A program made the translations under genes and the position numbers. The notes beneath the pieces are model-generated. The model ran no database searches. It was not told the origin of the DNA and saw only the letters and a program-made list of their open reading frames with translations. DNA of 59,471 nucleotides from Acidobacteriota bacterium (GTDB lineage: Bacteria; Acidobacteriota; Terriglobia; Acidiferrales; UBA7541), in the NCBI GenBank assembly GCA_016201285.1, contig JACQDE010000003.1:1-59471 (forward strand). The letters run 5' to 3'. Below are positions 17,342 through 25,437 of this stretch, in pieces (the first letter of the stretch is position 1; every line of letters begins with the position of its first letter).

Positions 17342-19198
17342 CTACAGCAACGATTCTCTCTCCATCGCCTGGTGCTTGGGAATGCCGAAATAACTCAAAA
17401 TCGTGGGCGCGAGGTCGCGGATGTCACAGTGGTTGTGCCGCGCTGCGCGGTTCAGGAAAAGCACGCCGGGCACGACCTGCGGATCGATGATGTGGTCGCC
17501 GCTCCAGCGGCGCATGTTGTCTTCGAAGAGGCCGTGCGGCATGCCGCCCAGCGCCGTCTGCCACGACACGCGGAAGCCACCCGCATAATTCACCAGCAGG
17601 TCCGGCGCGTCCAGTTGGTGCGCGCCGGAGTACAGTTCTTCGCGGCGGCCAACGCTGTTGATGGCTGCGCGCTGCGTGCCGGGGTCGGCGATGCCGGTGA
17701 GTCCGTCCTGGATCGCGCGGCGCACGCGGTTCGCCTCCGCGCCCTCCTCCAGAATCCCCTGGCCCTCGCGTCCCTTGAAGTTCAGGTAGATGCCCGCCAG
17801 CCCCAGCGCGTATGCGCACGTCTTTGACCAGTCCACCGCGGAAAAGCTGTCGCCCAACTCCTCGTCCGGCTTCTTATTGTCCTTCAGCACCATCAGGCCA
17901 TTTTCACAGAGCCACGTATTCACGTGGAACACCCGGCGGAACGTGTTGAACCCGTGGTCGGAGAGCACGATCAGCAGCGTGTCGTCGTCCACGTGCTCGA
18001 GCACGCGCGCGAGCAGCGGGTCGTAGAGCTTGTAGTGCTCCTCGATCTGCCGGGAAAGCTCCGGGGCACGCTCGCGATCGAAGTAGGGGTGGCCGGCGTC
18101 GCGGAAGCGCCAGAACATGTGCTGCACGCGGTCCGGCGTGTCGAACACGACGAAGAACAACCCCTCCTGGAAGCGCGCCAACTCGTGGAACGTCATCTTC
18201 TCGCGTTCCGTGCGCACCAGATCGCACTGCGCCAGATACGCTGTCTCGTCAAACCGCCCGTTGTTCAGCCCCGTGTGATCTTCCGCCATCCCCAGCGTGG
18301 AGAACGGTCCGATCACTTCCGAGAGTTCCTTCGCGTACTCGCCCGGGGCGGTGAGCGGATACATCGGCAGCGGCGCCGCCGGATCGAAGTTCACCGGCGA
18401 AACGTAGAACTCCACATGCGGCGTCACCTGCCGCGCGTAGAAGCGCACCATCCCGCCGAGCGATTGCAGCATCGACAGCTTGAACTTCACCCGCACCCAC
18501 GGGCTCCACTCACCCTGGCGGAGTTCGACCGTAGCCGGCGCGCCGCCAGTGCGGATGGTGAGCGTTCGCGCCGCCGCGTCCACGCGCACTTTAATTTCCG
18601 CGGTCGTGTCGCTCGGCGGTTTCGTGCTCGTGTTCCGCGGGCCGATGACGTGCGTCGTGAACTCGCTGCCGCCGTCCAGGTGAACGATCAGCTCGTTCTC
18701 TTTGGCCTTCGCGGATTTGTCCTGCGTGTAGAACGTGCCGGTGCCCTGGCTGCCGCGCAGGTCCGGCACGCCGACGCCGGAAAGCATCCGCCCCTTCACG
18801 TTGTCCGGCGGGAACGTCACCGGGCAGCGCAAGATGGTGCTGGGGATGCCGCGCTCGGTGAGGAGCTGCCAGAAGGGGACGCCCCGGCGGTTGTTCACCA
18901 CCTTCGGCGGCGTGAAAATGTTTTTTGGTTTTTCAAAGCGCGTCAGCGCGTAGTCCGGCAGGTAACTGGCCGCGTCGCGCCGCACGAAATCGAAGATGCC
19001 GTGCGCGCCGGGGTTCGTGCCCGTGGCGAACGACGACCAGGCCACCGGCGTCTGCGCCGGGTACGTTGTCGCGAGGCGCGAGTACAGGCCCGCCTGCCGG
19101 ATTTTGGCGAACGTGGGCAACTCGCCGCGCTCGATCATGGCCTCCACGATGGAAGGCTCGAGCCCGTCCAGGCCGATGACGATTACTTTTCTCTTCAC
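17342..19198 (-). CDS. Cytosolic AlkP-superfamily phosphohydrolase/phosphotransferase
   Basis: 618 residues starting KRKVIVIGLDG (Asp11) from a GTG at 19196-19198; no signal or helix. The candidate nucleophile is Thr50 in TYPAQTPVAWSSFATG. Other landmarks are VPDLRGSQGT, VVFDTPDRVQHMFWRF, LSDHGFNTFRRVFHVN and WSGDHIIDPQVVPGVLFLN. The last is almost the same as in 11997-14141, so the two are close paralogues. Unlike that one, this protein has no membrane anchor of its own, but a small membrane protein with a matching anchor-like sequence is encoded immediately upstream (19235-19438). Substrate unknown; a phosphorylated lipid or sugar is plausible given the glycan context. Confidence 0.8.
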   Translation of the reverse strand: MKRKVIVIGLDGLEPSIVEAMIERGELPTFAKIRQAGLYSRLATTYPAQTPVAWSSFATGTNPGAHGIFDFVRRDAASYLPDYALTRFEKPKNIFTPPKVVNNRRGVPFWQLLTERGIPSTILRCPVTFPPDNVKGRMLSGVGVPDLRGSQGTGTFYTQDKSAKAKENELIVHLDGGSEFTTHVIGPRNTSTKPPSDTTAEIKVRVDAAARTLTIRTGGAPATVELRQGEWSPWVRVKFKLSMLQSLGGMVRFYARQVTPHVEFYVSPVNFDPAAPLPMYPLTAPGEYAKELSEVIGPFSTLGMAEDHTGLNNGRFDETAYLAQCDLVRTEREKMTFHELARFQEGLFFVVFDTPDRVQHMFWRFRDAGHPYFDRERAPELSRQIEEHYKLYDPLLARVLEHVDDDTLLIVLSDHGFNTFRRVFHVNTWLCENGLMVLKDNKKPDEELGDSFSAVDWSKTCAYALGLAGIYLNFKGREGQGILEEGAEANRVRRAIQDGLTGIADPGTQRAAINSVGRREELYSGAHQLDAPDLLVNYAGGFRVSWQTALGGMPHGLFEDNMRRWSGDHIIDPQVVPGVLFLNRAARHNHCDIRDLAPTILSYFGIPKHQAMERESLL

Positions 19199-19234
19199 GT
19201 TATTTCTGTTCCCGAGAGCGGCGGTTGTTCAGGG

Positions 19235-19438
19235 CTACTTGGGCTGATCTTTGGTTGACTGCGGAGGGGTGCCTTCGGCTTCCGGAGGCTTCGACCCGCC
19301 GAAGATCTTCCGGATGATGCCGAGAAACCTGTTCCAGAAAATCATGATGAAGCCCATCACCGTGGCCAGGATCGAGGCCACCGGCATCATCTGGTCCGGT
19401 CCGACGTACAACGCGATGAGCAATAGGTTCACTGCCAT
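19235..19438 (-). CDS. Small YVGPDQ membrane protein
   Basis: 67 residues from ATG 19436-19438 (GAGGAGA just upstream). The sequence starts MAVNLLLIALYVGPDQMMPV, has one transmembrane helix at about 18-38 (ASILATVMGFIMIFW), a basic stretch (NRFLGIIRKIFGGSK) and a hydrophilic Pro/Glu/Lys tail. It is homologous to the 54-residue protein at 31722-31886 (YVGPDQLIP...FGTVFGLALMFW). It also resembles the anchor of the AlkP enzyme 11997-14141 (YVGPGAGF...then a helix, then WPLRQIWRLF). It sits 36 bp upstream of an anchor-less AlkP gene, so it may dock that enzyme at the membrane (inference). No named family recognised. Confidence 0.7.
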   Translation of the reverse strand: MAVNLLLIALYVGPDQMMPVASILATVMGFIMIFWNRFLGIIRKIFGGSKPPEAEGTPPQSTKDQPK

Positions 19439-19508
19439 GTCTCCTCGCAGGGTGGTTCGCACATGCTATGCAAAACGCTATTTTCGCACGTTCGAACCGC
19501 CCAGGCAT

Positions 19509-21488
19509 CTACTTTTTCGCATGCTGCGCTGCATCTGCTACGGGCGTGCCGCCAAGTCGCGCCAACTGCCGCCGGAATTCTTCCACGACGGCGCGGCCTT
19601 CCATCGTTCCCGCCAGGTTGCGCTCCAGCCGCGGGTCGCCCGTTCGGTCGTAGAGCTCCACATGGCCGTCATTGCGCTCGATGAAGTGCCAGCGCTGGGT
19701 CACCAGGGCGCGCAGGTCACCCTGCGCCAGCGGCCAGTACTCCGGCATCTTCCCGCCGGGGATTCCCCGCACCTCCGCGAGCACCGGCTCGATCAATTCG
19801 CCCGCTCCGCGCGCGCCGGAGGCAACGGCCAGAGAGCTTCCCGCGAACGGAGCACCACTTTCCAGCCCGGCGACGTCGGCAATCGTCGCAGCCACGCGTT
19901 GCAGGCTCACGGGCGTCTCCGGCCTCGCCCCCGCCGGGACACGCCATGGCAGCCGGACCAGCAGCGGCACGTGGATCAACTCCGCGCGGAGGCTCCCACG
20001 GTGCCCGAACCAGCCCTGTTCGCCCAGCGCCTCGCCGTGGTCCGAGGTGACGATAAGCAGGGTGTTCCCGGCAAGCCCCCGCCGTTCGAGCTCCGCCCAC
20101 AGTGCGCCAAGTTGCGCATCCATGTACGCAATCGCGCTGTCGTACGCATCCACCTGCGCCTGCGCCGCTTCCCGGGGCACGCTCCCCGGCGGCGAACCCT
20201 TGAAATCAATCGGCCGCCGCCCGTTGATCTGCCCCGCGGGCGCGAATATCCCGTCGTACGGCGCCGGCGGAAACGCCGGCTCATGTGCGTCGAAGTAGTT
20301 GAGAAAAACAAAAAATGGCCGCCTCACAGTCTGTAGCTGCCGCTGGTCCAGCCACGCCAGCATCTCCTGATTGACTGTCGCCGCCGTTTTTCGGTTCAGC
20401 TCGCGGTATTCGCCGGCCGCCGCCAGCGCCGGCTTCATCGCCTTGCGCCCGAAGAGCGTGCGCGAAATCATGTCCGGCACGTTGGCAAAGTACTCCTCGT
20501 GGTGCGCGAAGCCATGCGTGAACCCCGCGGCGCTCGTACACCACAACGTATTCGCGGCAAAGCTGGCCGTCATATAGCCCCGCGCGGAGAGAAACTCCGC
20601 CAGCGTTACAAACTCCGGCCGTAGCGGCCAGAGATCGGCGCGGTGCTCGAAAGGGAAGAGCCCCGTGATGAGCGACGCGTGCGCGGGCAGGCTCCACGAT
20701 GATGTCGAATACGCGCTCAAATACAGCGTCCCTTCGCGCGCCAGCCGCTCGATGTTCGGGCTTGTCGCGCGCGGGTAGCCTTGGGCTGAAAGATGGTCCG
20801 CGCGCACGGCATCGAGCACGATGAGCAGCACGTTTGGCGCGCCCGGCACCGCCGCGGGCAGTTTCTCGTAGAGCCTCTCTTCGCTGGCGCGTTCCTCCCG
20901 TTCTGCCTGGTGCACTCCGGCGCCGAGCAACAACGCCAGGCCGGTTACGATGGGAAGCAGTGCCCGGCGCACAATGCGGAGGCGTTTCTCCGTGTCCCGC
21001 GCAAACTGTCGCCCAACAAGCGCGCCCATGCCTAGCCCCAGCACGATGCTCGCGCTCTCCTTGAGTCGTCCGGTCGAAGCCAGCAGGGAATAGCTGCCCA
21101 TCCATCCGAAGAAGCCCGCTGCCCACGCCCGCAAGTCGCGGCGGGCAAAGGCCGCAGCGCTCGCCCAAACTGCGCCGAACGTCAGAAAGAGCAGCGCGTC
21201 GAACGCCGGGGAAATCCAGAGGATCGGCGGCGCTACGCCGTCGCGGATCATCGGCCACGCCGCCAGGCTCGCCTCCTGCAAGCCCAGCAGGATGGCGCCT
21301 TCGCAGAGTCCTGTCGCTAGGCCGAAGCAAAGCGAAAGCTTCAGGATGTCTTCGGACCGCGCGAGCCGCTTGGGAAACAGGTTCAGCTCCATGGAGTAGG
21401 CCAGCATTCTTGCCCGTCTCTTCGACGGAATCAAGGTGTCTCTCCAGGCGGCCGGGATGTGCACCGCCTTGCGCGGAACAGGAAACAT
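19509..21488 (-). CDS. Membrane sulfatase-fold (AlkP superfamily) enzyme, Ser nucleophile
   Basis: 659 residues. The N-terminal half carries four to five transmembrane helices (about 50-70, 85-112, 120-138, 145-160, 178-192), and the sulfatase-fold domain runs from about 215 to the end, probably in the periplasm as in LtaS/EptA-like enzymes. NVLLIVLDAVRADH supplies Asp226. The nucleophile position is Ser266 in SWSLPAHASLITG. TSDHGEALGEQGWFGH carries further ligands, and FVFLNYFDAHEPAFPP is the conserved substrate-side loop. With Ser, not Cys, formylglycine formation is not expected by the classic C-x-P-x-R route. It is related to the three-gene array at 25438-31138. The start is uncertain; ATG 21392 is an alternative. 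Confidence 0.8.
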   Translation of the reverse strand: MFPVPRKAVHIPAAWRDTLIPSKRRARMLAYSMELNLFPKRLARSEDILKLSLCFGLATGLCEGAILLGLQEASLAAWPMIRDGVAPPILWISPAFDALLFLTFGAVWASAAAFARRDLRAWAAGFFGWMGSYSLLASTGRLKESASIVLGLGMGALVGRQFARDTEKRLRIVRRALLPIVTGLALLLGAGVHQAEREERASEERLYEKLPAAVPGAPNVLLIVLDAVRADHLSAQGYPRATSPNIERLAREGTLYLSAYSTSSWSLPAHASLITGLFPFEHRADLWPLRPEFVTLAEFLSARGYMTASFAANTLWCTSAAGFTHGFAHHEEYFANVPDMISRTLFGRKAMKPALAAAGEYRELNRKTAATVNQEMLAWLDQRQLQTVRRPFFVFLNYFDAHEPAFPPAPYDGIFAPAGQINGRRPIDFKGSPPGSVPREAAQAQVDAYDSAIAYMDAQLGALWAELERRGLAGNTLLIVTSDHGEALGEQGWFGHRGSLRAELIHVPLLVRLPWRVPAGARPETPVSLQRVAATIADVAGLESGAPFAGSSLAVASGARGAGELIEPVLAEVRGIPGGKMPEYWPLAQGDLRALVTQRWHFIERNDGHVELYDRTGDPRLERNLAGTMEGRAVVEEFRRQLARLGGTPVADAAQHAKK

Positions 21489-21702
21489 TGTTTCGTTTTT
21501 GCGGTAAGTTCGCTCTCGGCGGTGTTACACTTTCGCTCGAAAACCGGGTGGAAGTCCTGCGCTTGTGGACTGCTGGAGTTGGACGCTGAGTTGCTCCGCG
21601 GAGCGTGCCCCATGTCTATCTTTCCAGCAGGACTTTGCCCGGTGGCCGATTTCGTGCCCCGGGTTCATCGCAGCCGAATTTGACTCGAGGATTGAGACGC
21701 CA
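21489..21702 (+). promoter_or_regulatory. Divergent promoter region with extended -10 box
   Basis: This lies between a leftward sulfatase-like gene and a rightward epimerase gene. TGTTACACT at 21523-21531 on the plus strand fits an extended -10 (TGnTACACT). No clear -35 is visible, which extended -10 promoters can tolerate. The same nonamer pattern occurs at 32166-32174 and 46883-46891, in each case upstream of a gene. Confidence 0.35.
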
Positions 21703-22737
21703 ATGTCCCGTTACCTGATTGTTGGTGGAGCCGGTTTTATCGGCGTGAACGCGGCGGAGCAATATGCCCGGGCGGGCCACGCCATCACCATCCTGGACAG
21801 TTTCTCCCGCCGCGGCACCGACGAAAATGCCAAATGGCTTTGCAGCCGCCATCCCGGTGTGCGCGTTGTTCGCGCGGACATCCGCACCCACCGCGACGTC
21901 CTCGCCGCCGAAGCCGCGCAGTGCGACGTCCTGCTGCACCTCGCCGCTCAGGTAGCCGTCACCACGTCCGTTTCCGACCCGCGCCTCGACTTCGAAACCA
22001 ACGCCCTCGGCTCGTTCAATATTCTCGACGCCGCTCGCCGCGCCCCCGCGCCGCCCATCGTCCTGTACTCCTCCACCAACAAAGTGTACGGCGGCATGGA
22101 AGATGTTCGCGTGGTGGAAAAAAATGGCCGCTACGTCTATGAGACGCTGCCCCTCGGCTGCAGCGAAGCCCAGCCTCTCGATTTCCATTCGCCGTACGGC
22201 TGCTCGAAAGGCGCCGCCGATCAATACGTCCGCGACTTCTCCCGCATCTACGGCCTGCGCACCGTCGTCTTCCGCCAGTCCTGCATCTACGGCCCGCACC
22301 AGTTCGGCATCGAAGACCAGGGCTGGGTCGCCTGGTTCACCCTGCGCAGCCTGTTCCGGCAGCCGGTCACCATCTATGGTGACGGCAAGCAGGTCCGCGA
22401 CGTCCTCTACGTGGACGACCTTGTCGCCGCCTACACCGCCGCCGTCGCTCACATTGACCGCGCCGCCGGCCGCATCTACAACACCGGCGGCAGCGCCTCG
22501 AACATCCTCTCCCTGCGAGACCTCGTCGCCCTGCTTGAGAAAATCAGCGGCGAAAAAATGAACTGCTCCTTCGGCGACTGGCGCCCCGGCGACCAACGCG
22601 TGTACATCAGTGACGTCCGCCGCGCGCAAGGCGAAATCGGCTGGAGCCCGGCCACCTCGCCGGAAGCCGGCATCGGCAAGATGCGCGACTGGATGGTCGA
22701 AAACAAGGAACTCATCAGCCGCATTTATCAGAGCTAA
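21703..22737 (+). CDS. NAD-dependent sugar epimerase, CDP-tyvelose 2-epimerase-like
   Basis: 344 residues of the extended short-chain dehydrogenase fold. GGAGFIG near the N-terminus binds NAD; SSTNKVYGG and YGCSKGAADQYVRDFSRIYG contain the Ser and Tyr-x3-Lys active site. The stretch RQSCIYGPHQFGIEDQGWV, with the FHSPYGCSKGAADQ motif, is characteristic of CDP-paratose/tyvelose 2-epimerases (RfbE; family knowledge). It probably epimerises C2 of a nucleotide-activated sugar in the cytoplasm. The CDP-dideoxyhexose genes that would make the classical substrate are absent here, so a different nucleotide sugar is possible. ATG 21703 starts at the dinucleotide-binding strand; the upstream extension is not conserved-looking. 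Confidence 0.8.
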   Translation: MSRYLIVGGAGFIGVNAAEQYARAGHAITILDSFSRRGTDENAKWLCSRHPGVRVVRADIRTHRDVLAAEAAQCDVLLHLAAQVAVTTSVSDPRLDFETNALGSFNILDAARRAPAPPIVLYSSTNKVYGGMEDVRVVEKNGRYVYETLPLGCSEAQPLDFHSPYGCSKGAADQYVRDFSRIYGLRTVVFRQSCIYGPHQFGIEDQGWVAWFTLRSLFRQPVTIYGDGKQVRDVLYVDDLVAAYTAAVAHIDRAAGRIYNTGGSASNILSLRDLVALLEKISGEKMNCSFGDWRPGDQRVYISDVRRAQGEIGWSPATSPEAGIGKMRDWMVENKELISRIYQS

Positions 22738-22760
22738 GAGGCCCGAGGTATTCCGCAAAG

Positions 22761-24551
22761 ATGACGAACGGTCCAATTCCGAAGTGGATTCGCTGGCTCG
22801 CGCTGCTCGTGATTCTCGGACAACTCGGCGCTATCGGTCTGGTGCTGGCCGGCCGCCTTCACGGCCCCCAGCGCAATCTCCTTCCCCAGGCGCTGATTGG
22901 CGGCGCCATGGCTTTGTCAGTTCTCGCCGCTTATGCCCTTCGTTTTCATCCCGGACACTTTCGCCCCGCGCCCGCGCGCCTCGGCGTCGCCGCTCTCACC
23001 GTGCTTGCTCTTGGGCTTTGCGGACTTTATTTCCTCCGCAATCGTCCGGTGCTGACGCTGCCCTATGATCTCGGCGGCTGGTCCGAATCCTATTTCCTCA
23101 CCGACATCATCAAGTGGCGCACCGGCACACCGCTCTACACCGCGCCCGACGACAGCAACTCCGGCACCTACACCCCCGGCGCTCCGGCCATTTCCTATTT
23201 CCTCGCAAGCTTGCTTGGGCGCGCGGATTCCATCCGCGCCTATCGCTTTCTTCTCCAGGGCTATCTTCTCCTTGCTGCGCTCTTTGCCGGTGCCGCCACG
23301 TGGAACCTGTTGCGCATTTCGGACCCGGACCGTTTTCCGCGCGTGTCCCGCCTGTGGCTGCCGTTCTTCGTGTGCGCGTCGTTCCTGGTCGCCACCAACG
23401 CGGAAACCAACGCCTTCAACATCTTTCTTCACAACGATCCTTTCAGTGTACTGGTCTCCTCCTTTGCGTTCTGGGTGCTCACGCAGTTCGCTCTGAGGCA
23501 GAGCCCTCGCTGGCTCGCGGCGATGGCCGTTCTTCCCGCTCTCGGCTTCCTGGCCAAGCAGTATCTCGCCGTGCTGGTCCCCGTCTTTGTGGTCTACCTG
23601 TGGCTCGATGGACGGACGCCCCTGCGCCGCTTGATCACCTTTGGCGTCGTTGCGTTCGCCATCCTCGGCGCCACGATCGCTTCCGGTTTTCTTATCTGGG
23701 GCGACGCCTACCGCTACTGGGTGTTCGAAATCATGGGCACCCACATCGTATCTTTTTTCAAGCTCAGCGAGCGCTTTGCCGACGCGGCGTGGTTTGTGCT
23801 GCTCGGGCTGTTCGGCGGGCTCGTGCTGCTGCGCGGCGAGCGCTTCTCGCGACTCTTCGGGCTCTGGACGGGCTGGCTGGTCATGGCGTTCGGTGGCATC
23901 TACACCTCCGGCATAACCTTCTCGCCGACTCACCTGGGCCCGGCCTCAATGGTGGCCGCCAGCTTCGCCCTCGTCGCGCTCGCCACGCTCTGGCCCTTGC
24001 CCGCGCCGTCCGACGGCCCTCCCTCCCAACAGTGGCTTCAGGTTGGAGCCGGGTTTCTCGCTGTCGTTGCGGTCTTTGCCGGGTTGGGTTTTACGCGCGT
24101 CCCGCAGCTTACCGTTACGCCCGACCTCGCCCGCTACGTCAGCGAAGTTGAGCGCGAATTCAATGGCCTCCCCGCTGACCGCGTCCTGATTGACATTGGT
24201 GAGTGGATCTATCTCCGTCAAAACGCCCTGATGAAGGACCGCATGGCCATCCTGGACACCCACCGCACTCCGCACTACGGCATTCTCGAGCGCGTCCGCC
24301 GGCGGGAGTACGCCCGGATCCTCGTCCACCTCCAGCCCAACAGCAAATTCTCTTATGAGATTGGCGGCGAGCGCGACATCCAGAGGGAGATGCTGGTTTA
24401 CTACCGCGAGGTGCGCCGCATTCCAGCTATTCAGGGCATGGAGCGCTGGCGCTACCACTTTATGGTGATGTCCGACATTGTTGTGCTGGAGCCGGTTCCC
24501 CGCGAACCGACGGACACGCCGGCGCCCGCGGGTGGCGCGGACCGGCGCTGA
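22761..24551 (+). CDS. Polytopic membrane glycosyltransferase (GT39/GT-C-like)
   Basis: 596 residues with about ten to twelve hydrophobic helices and a C-terminal soluble domain of about 150 residues (from about 440). The first large extracytoplasmic loop holds DLGGWSESYFLTDIIKWRTGTPLYTAPDD, in the position where GT-C enzymes carry their acidic catalytic residues. The loop after it has YTPGAPAISYFLA. The general pattern is that of dolichyl/undecaprenyl-phosphate-sugar transferases (PF13231/DUF2029 type). It would add a sugar from a lipid carrier to an envelope acceptor. It follows the epimerase by 23 bp and precedes a GT2 that could make such a lipid-linked sugar. Confidence 0.65.
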   Translation: MTNGPIPKWIRWLALLVILGQLGAIGLVLAGRLHGPQRNLLPQALIGGAMALSVLAAYALRFHPGHFRPAPARLGVAALTVLALGLCGLYFLRNRPVLTLPYDLGGWSESYFLTDIIKWRTGTPLYTAPDDSNSGTYTPGAPAISYFLASLLGRADSIRAYRFLLQGYLLLAALFAGAATWNLLRISDPDRFPRVSRLWLPFFVCASFLVATNAETNAFNIFLHNDPFSVLVSSFAFWVLTQFALRQSPRWLAAMAVLPALGFLAKQYLAVLVPVFVVYLWLDGRTPLRRLITFGVVAFAILGATIASGFLIWGDAYRYWVFEIMGTHIVSFFKLSERFADAAWFVLLGLFGGLVLLRGERFSRLFGLWTGWLVMAFGGIYTSGITFSPTHLGPASMVAASFALVALATLWPLPAPSDGPPSQQWLQVGAGFLAVVAVFAGLGFTRVPQLTVTPDLARYVSEVEREFNGLPADRVLIDIGEWIYLRQNALMKDRMAILDTHRTPHYGILERVRRREYARILVHLQPNSKFSYEIGGERDIQREMLVYYREVRRIPAIQGMERWRYHFMVMSDIVVLEPVPREPTDTPAPAGGADRR

Positions 24552-24672
24552 ACAAATCTATTTTCGCTGTGCTACTCTCTCCCGTGCGCGCGAGGTTCTC
24601 TTTCCGCCGGTGGGTGCGCGTGTTTTGTTTTGCGCCGGAGAAGTTGTTTGCCCTCAGTTCGAGGAGGCCGAT

Positions 24673-25413
24673 GTGGTCCCAAAAGTAAGCGTTGTCGTCC
24701 CCGCCAAAAACGAGGAGATGAACATTGGCCGCGTGCTGGGTGACCTGAACAGGACGATCGCGCAGACCCCCGGCTACGACTTCGAAGTCATCGTCGTGGA
24801 CGACAAGTCTTCCGACCGCACCGGCGAGGTCGGCACGTCCTGTGGCGCCAAAGTGATCCGCAACACCGGCCCTTCCGGCAAGGGGCGCGCCCTCCGCGTT
24901 GGTTTTGAAAACTCCACCGGCGACATCGTCATCATGATGGACGCGGACTACTCGCACCGTGCCGAGGATATTCCCAAGTTTCTCGAGGCTTTCACGGACA
25001 AGGTGGGGTTGGTGATCGGCTCGCGCATCTTCGGCGGCAGCGACGAGTACACGCGCATCCGCGCCTTCGGCAACATCTTCCTCACCGGTGCGCTGGGCAT
25101 GTTCCTCGGCCGCTATCTCTCCGACGCGCTCAACGGCTTCAAGGCTTTCCGCCGCGACGTCTTCGACGACTTCCGCTACACATCAGACGCCTTTGAGATC
25201 GAGATCGAGCTGATTGCCAATGCCCTCCGCAAGGGGTACCGCGTGGTGGAAGTGAGCAGCCATGAGCGCGCTCGCGCCGGCGGCGAGGCCAAGTCCCGCG
25301 TCGTCCGCCATGGCACGCGCTTCCTGCTGCGCATCGTCTCCGAGTGGATGCGCGAAAAGGGGCTTCTTCCCTCCAATGTCAAAAGGCAGGGCACGAATCA
25401 CCCCACGCCCTGA
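24673..25413 (+). CDS. GT2 glycosyltransferase, dolichyl-phosphate-mannose-synthase-like
   Basis: 246 residues from GTG 24673, chosen for the GAGGAGG site five bases upstream. GT-A fold: KVSVVVPAKNEE at the N-terminus, VIVVDDKSSDRT, SGKGRALRVG, then the metal-binding IMMDADYSH (DxD). GSRIFGGSDEYTRIR and DALNGFKAFRR complete a DPM1/DPG-synthase-like pattern without membrane helices. It probably transfers a sugar from a nucleotide donor to polyprenyl phosphate at the inner membrane face. The neighbouring polytopic GT (22761-24551) would be the natural consumer. It is convergent with the sulfatase-like array, with only 24 bp between the genes. Confidence 0.82.
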   Translation: MVPKVSVVVPAKNEEMNIGRVLGDLNRTIAQTPGYDFEVIVVDDKSSDRTGEVGTSCGAKVIRNTGPSGKGRALRVGFENSTGDIVIMMDADYSHRAEDIPKFLEAFTDKVGLVIGSRIFGGSDEYTRIRAFGNIFLTGALGMFLGRYLSDALNGFKAFRRDVFDDFRYTSDAFEIEIELIANALRKGYRVVEVSSHERARAGGEAKSRVVRHGTRFLLRIVSEWMREKGLLPSNVKRQGTNHPTP

Positions 25414-25437
25414 TCCCGTTTTGATCCTGTGGTGAGA

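Noticed and set aside
25398..25437. Terminator between the convergent GT2 and sulfatase-fold genes
   Set aside because: Only a short, weak TGATC..GATCA pairing without a T-tract is present.
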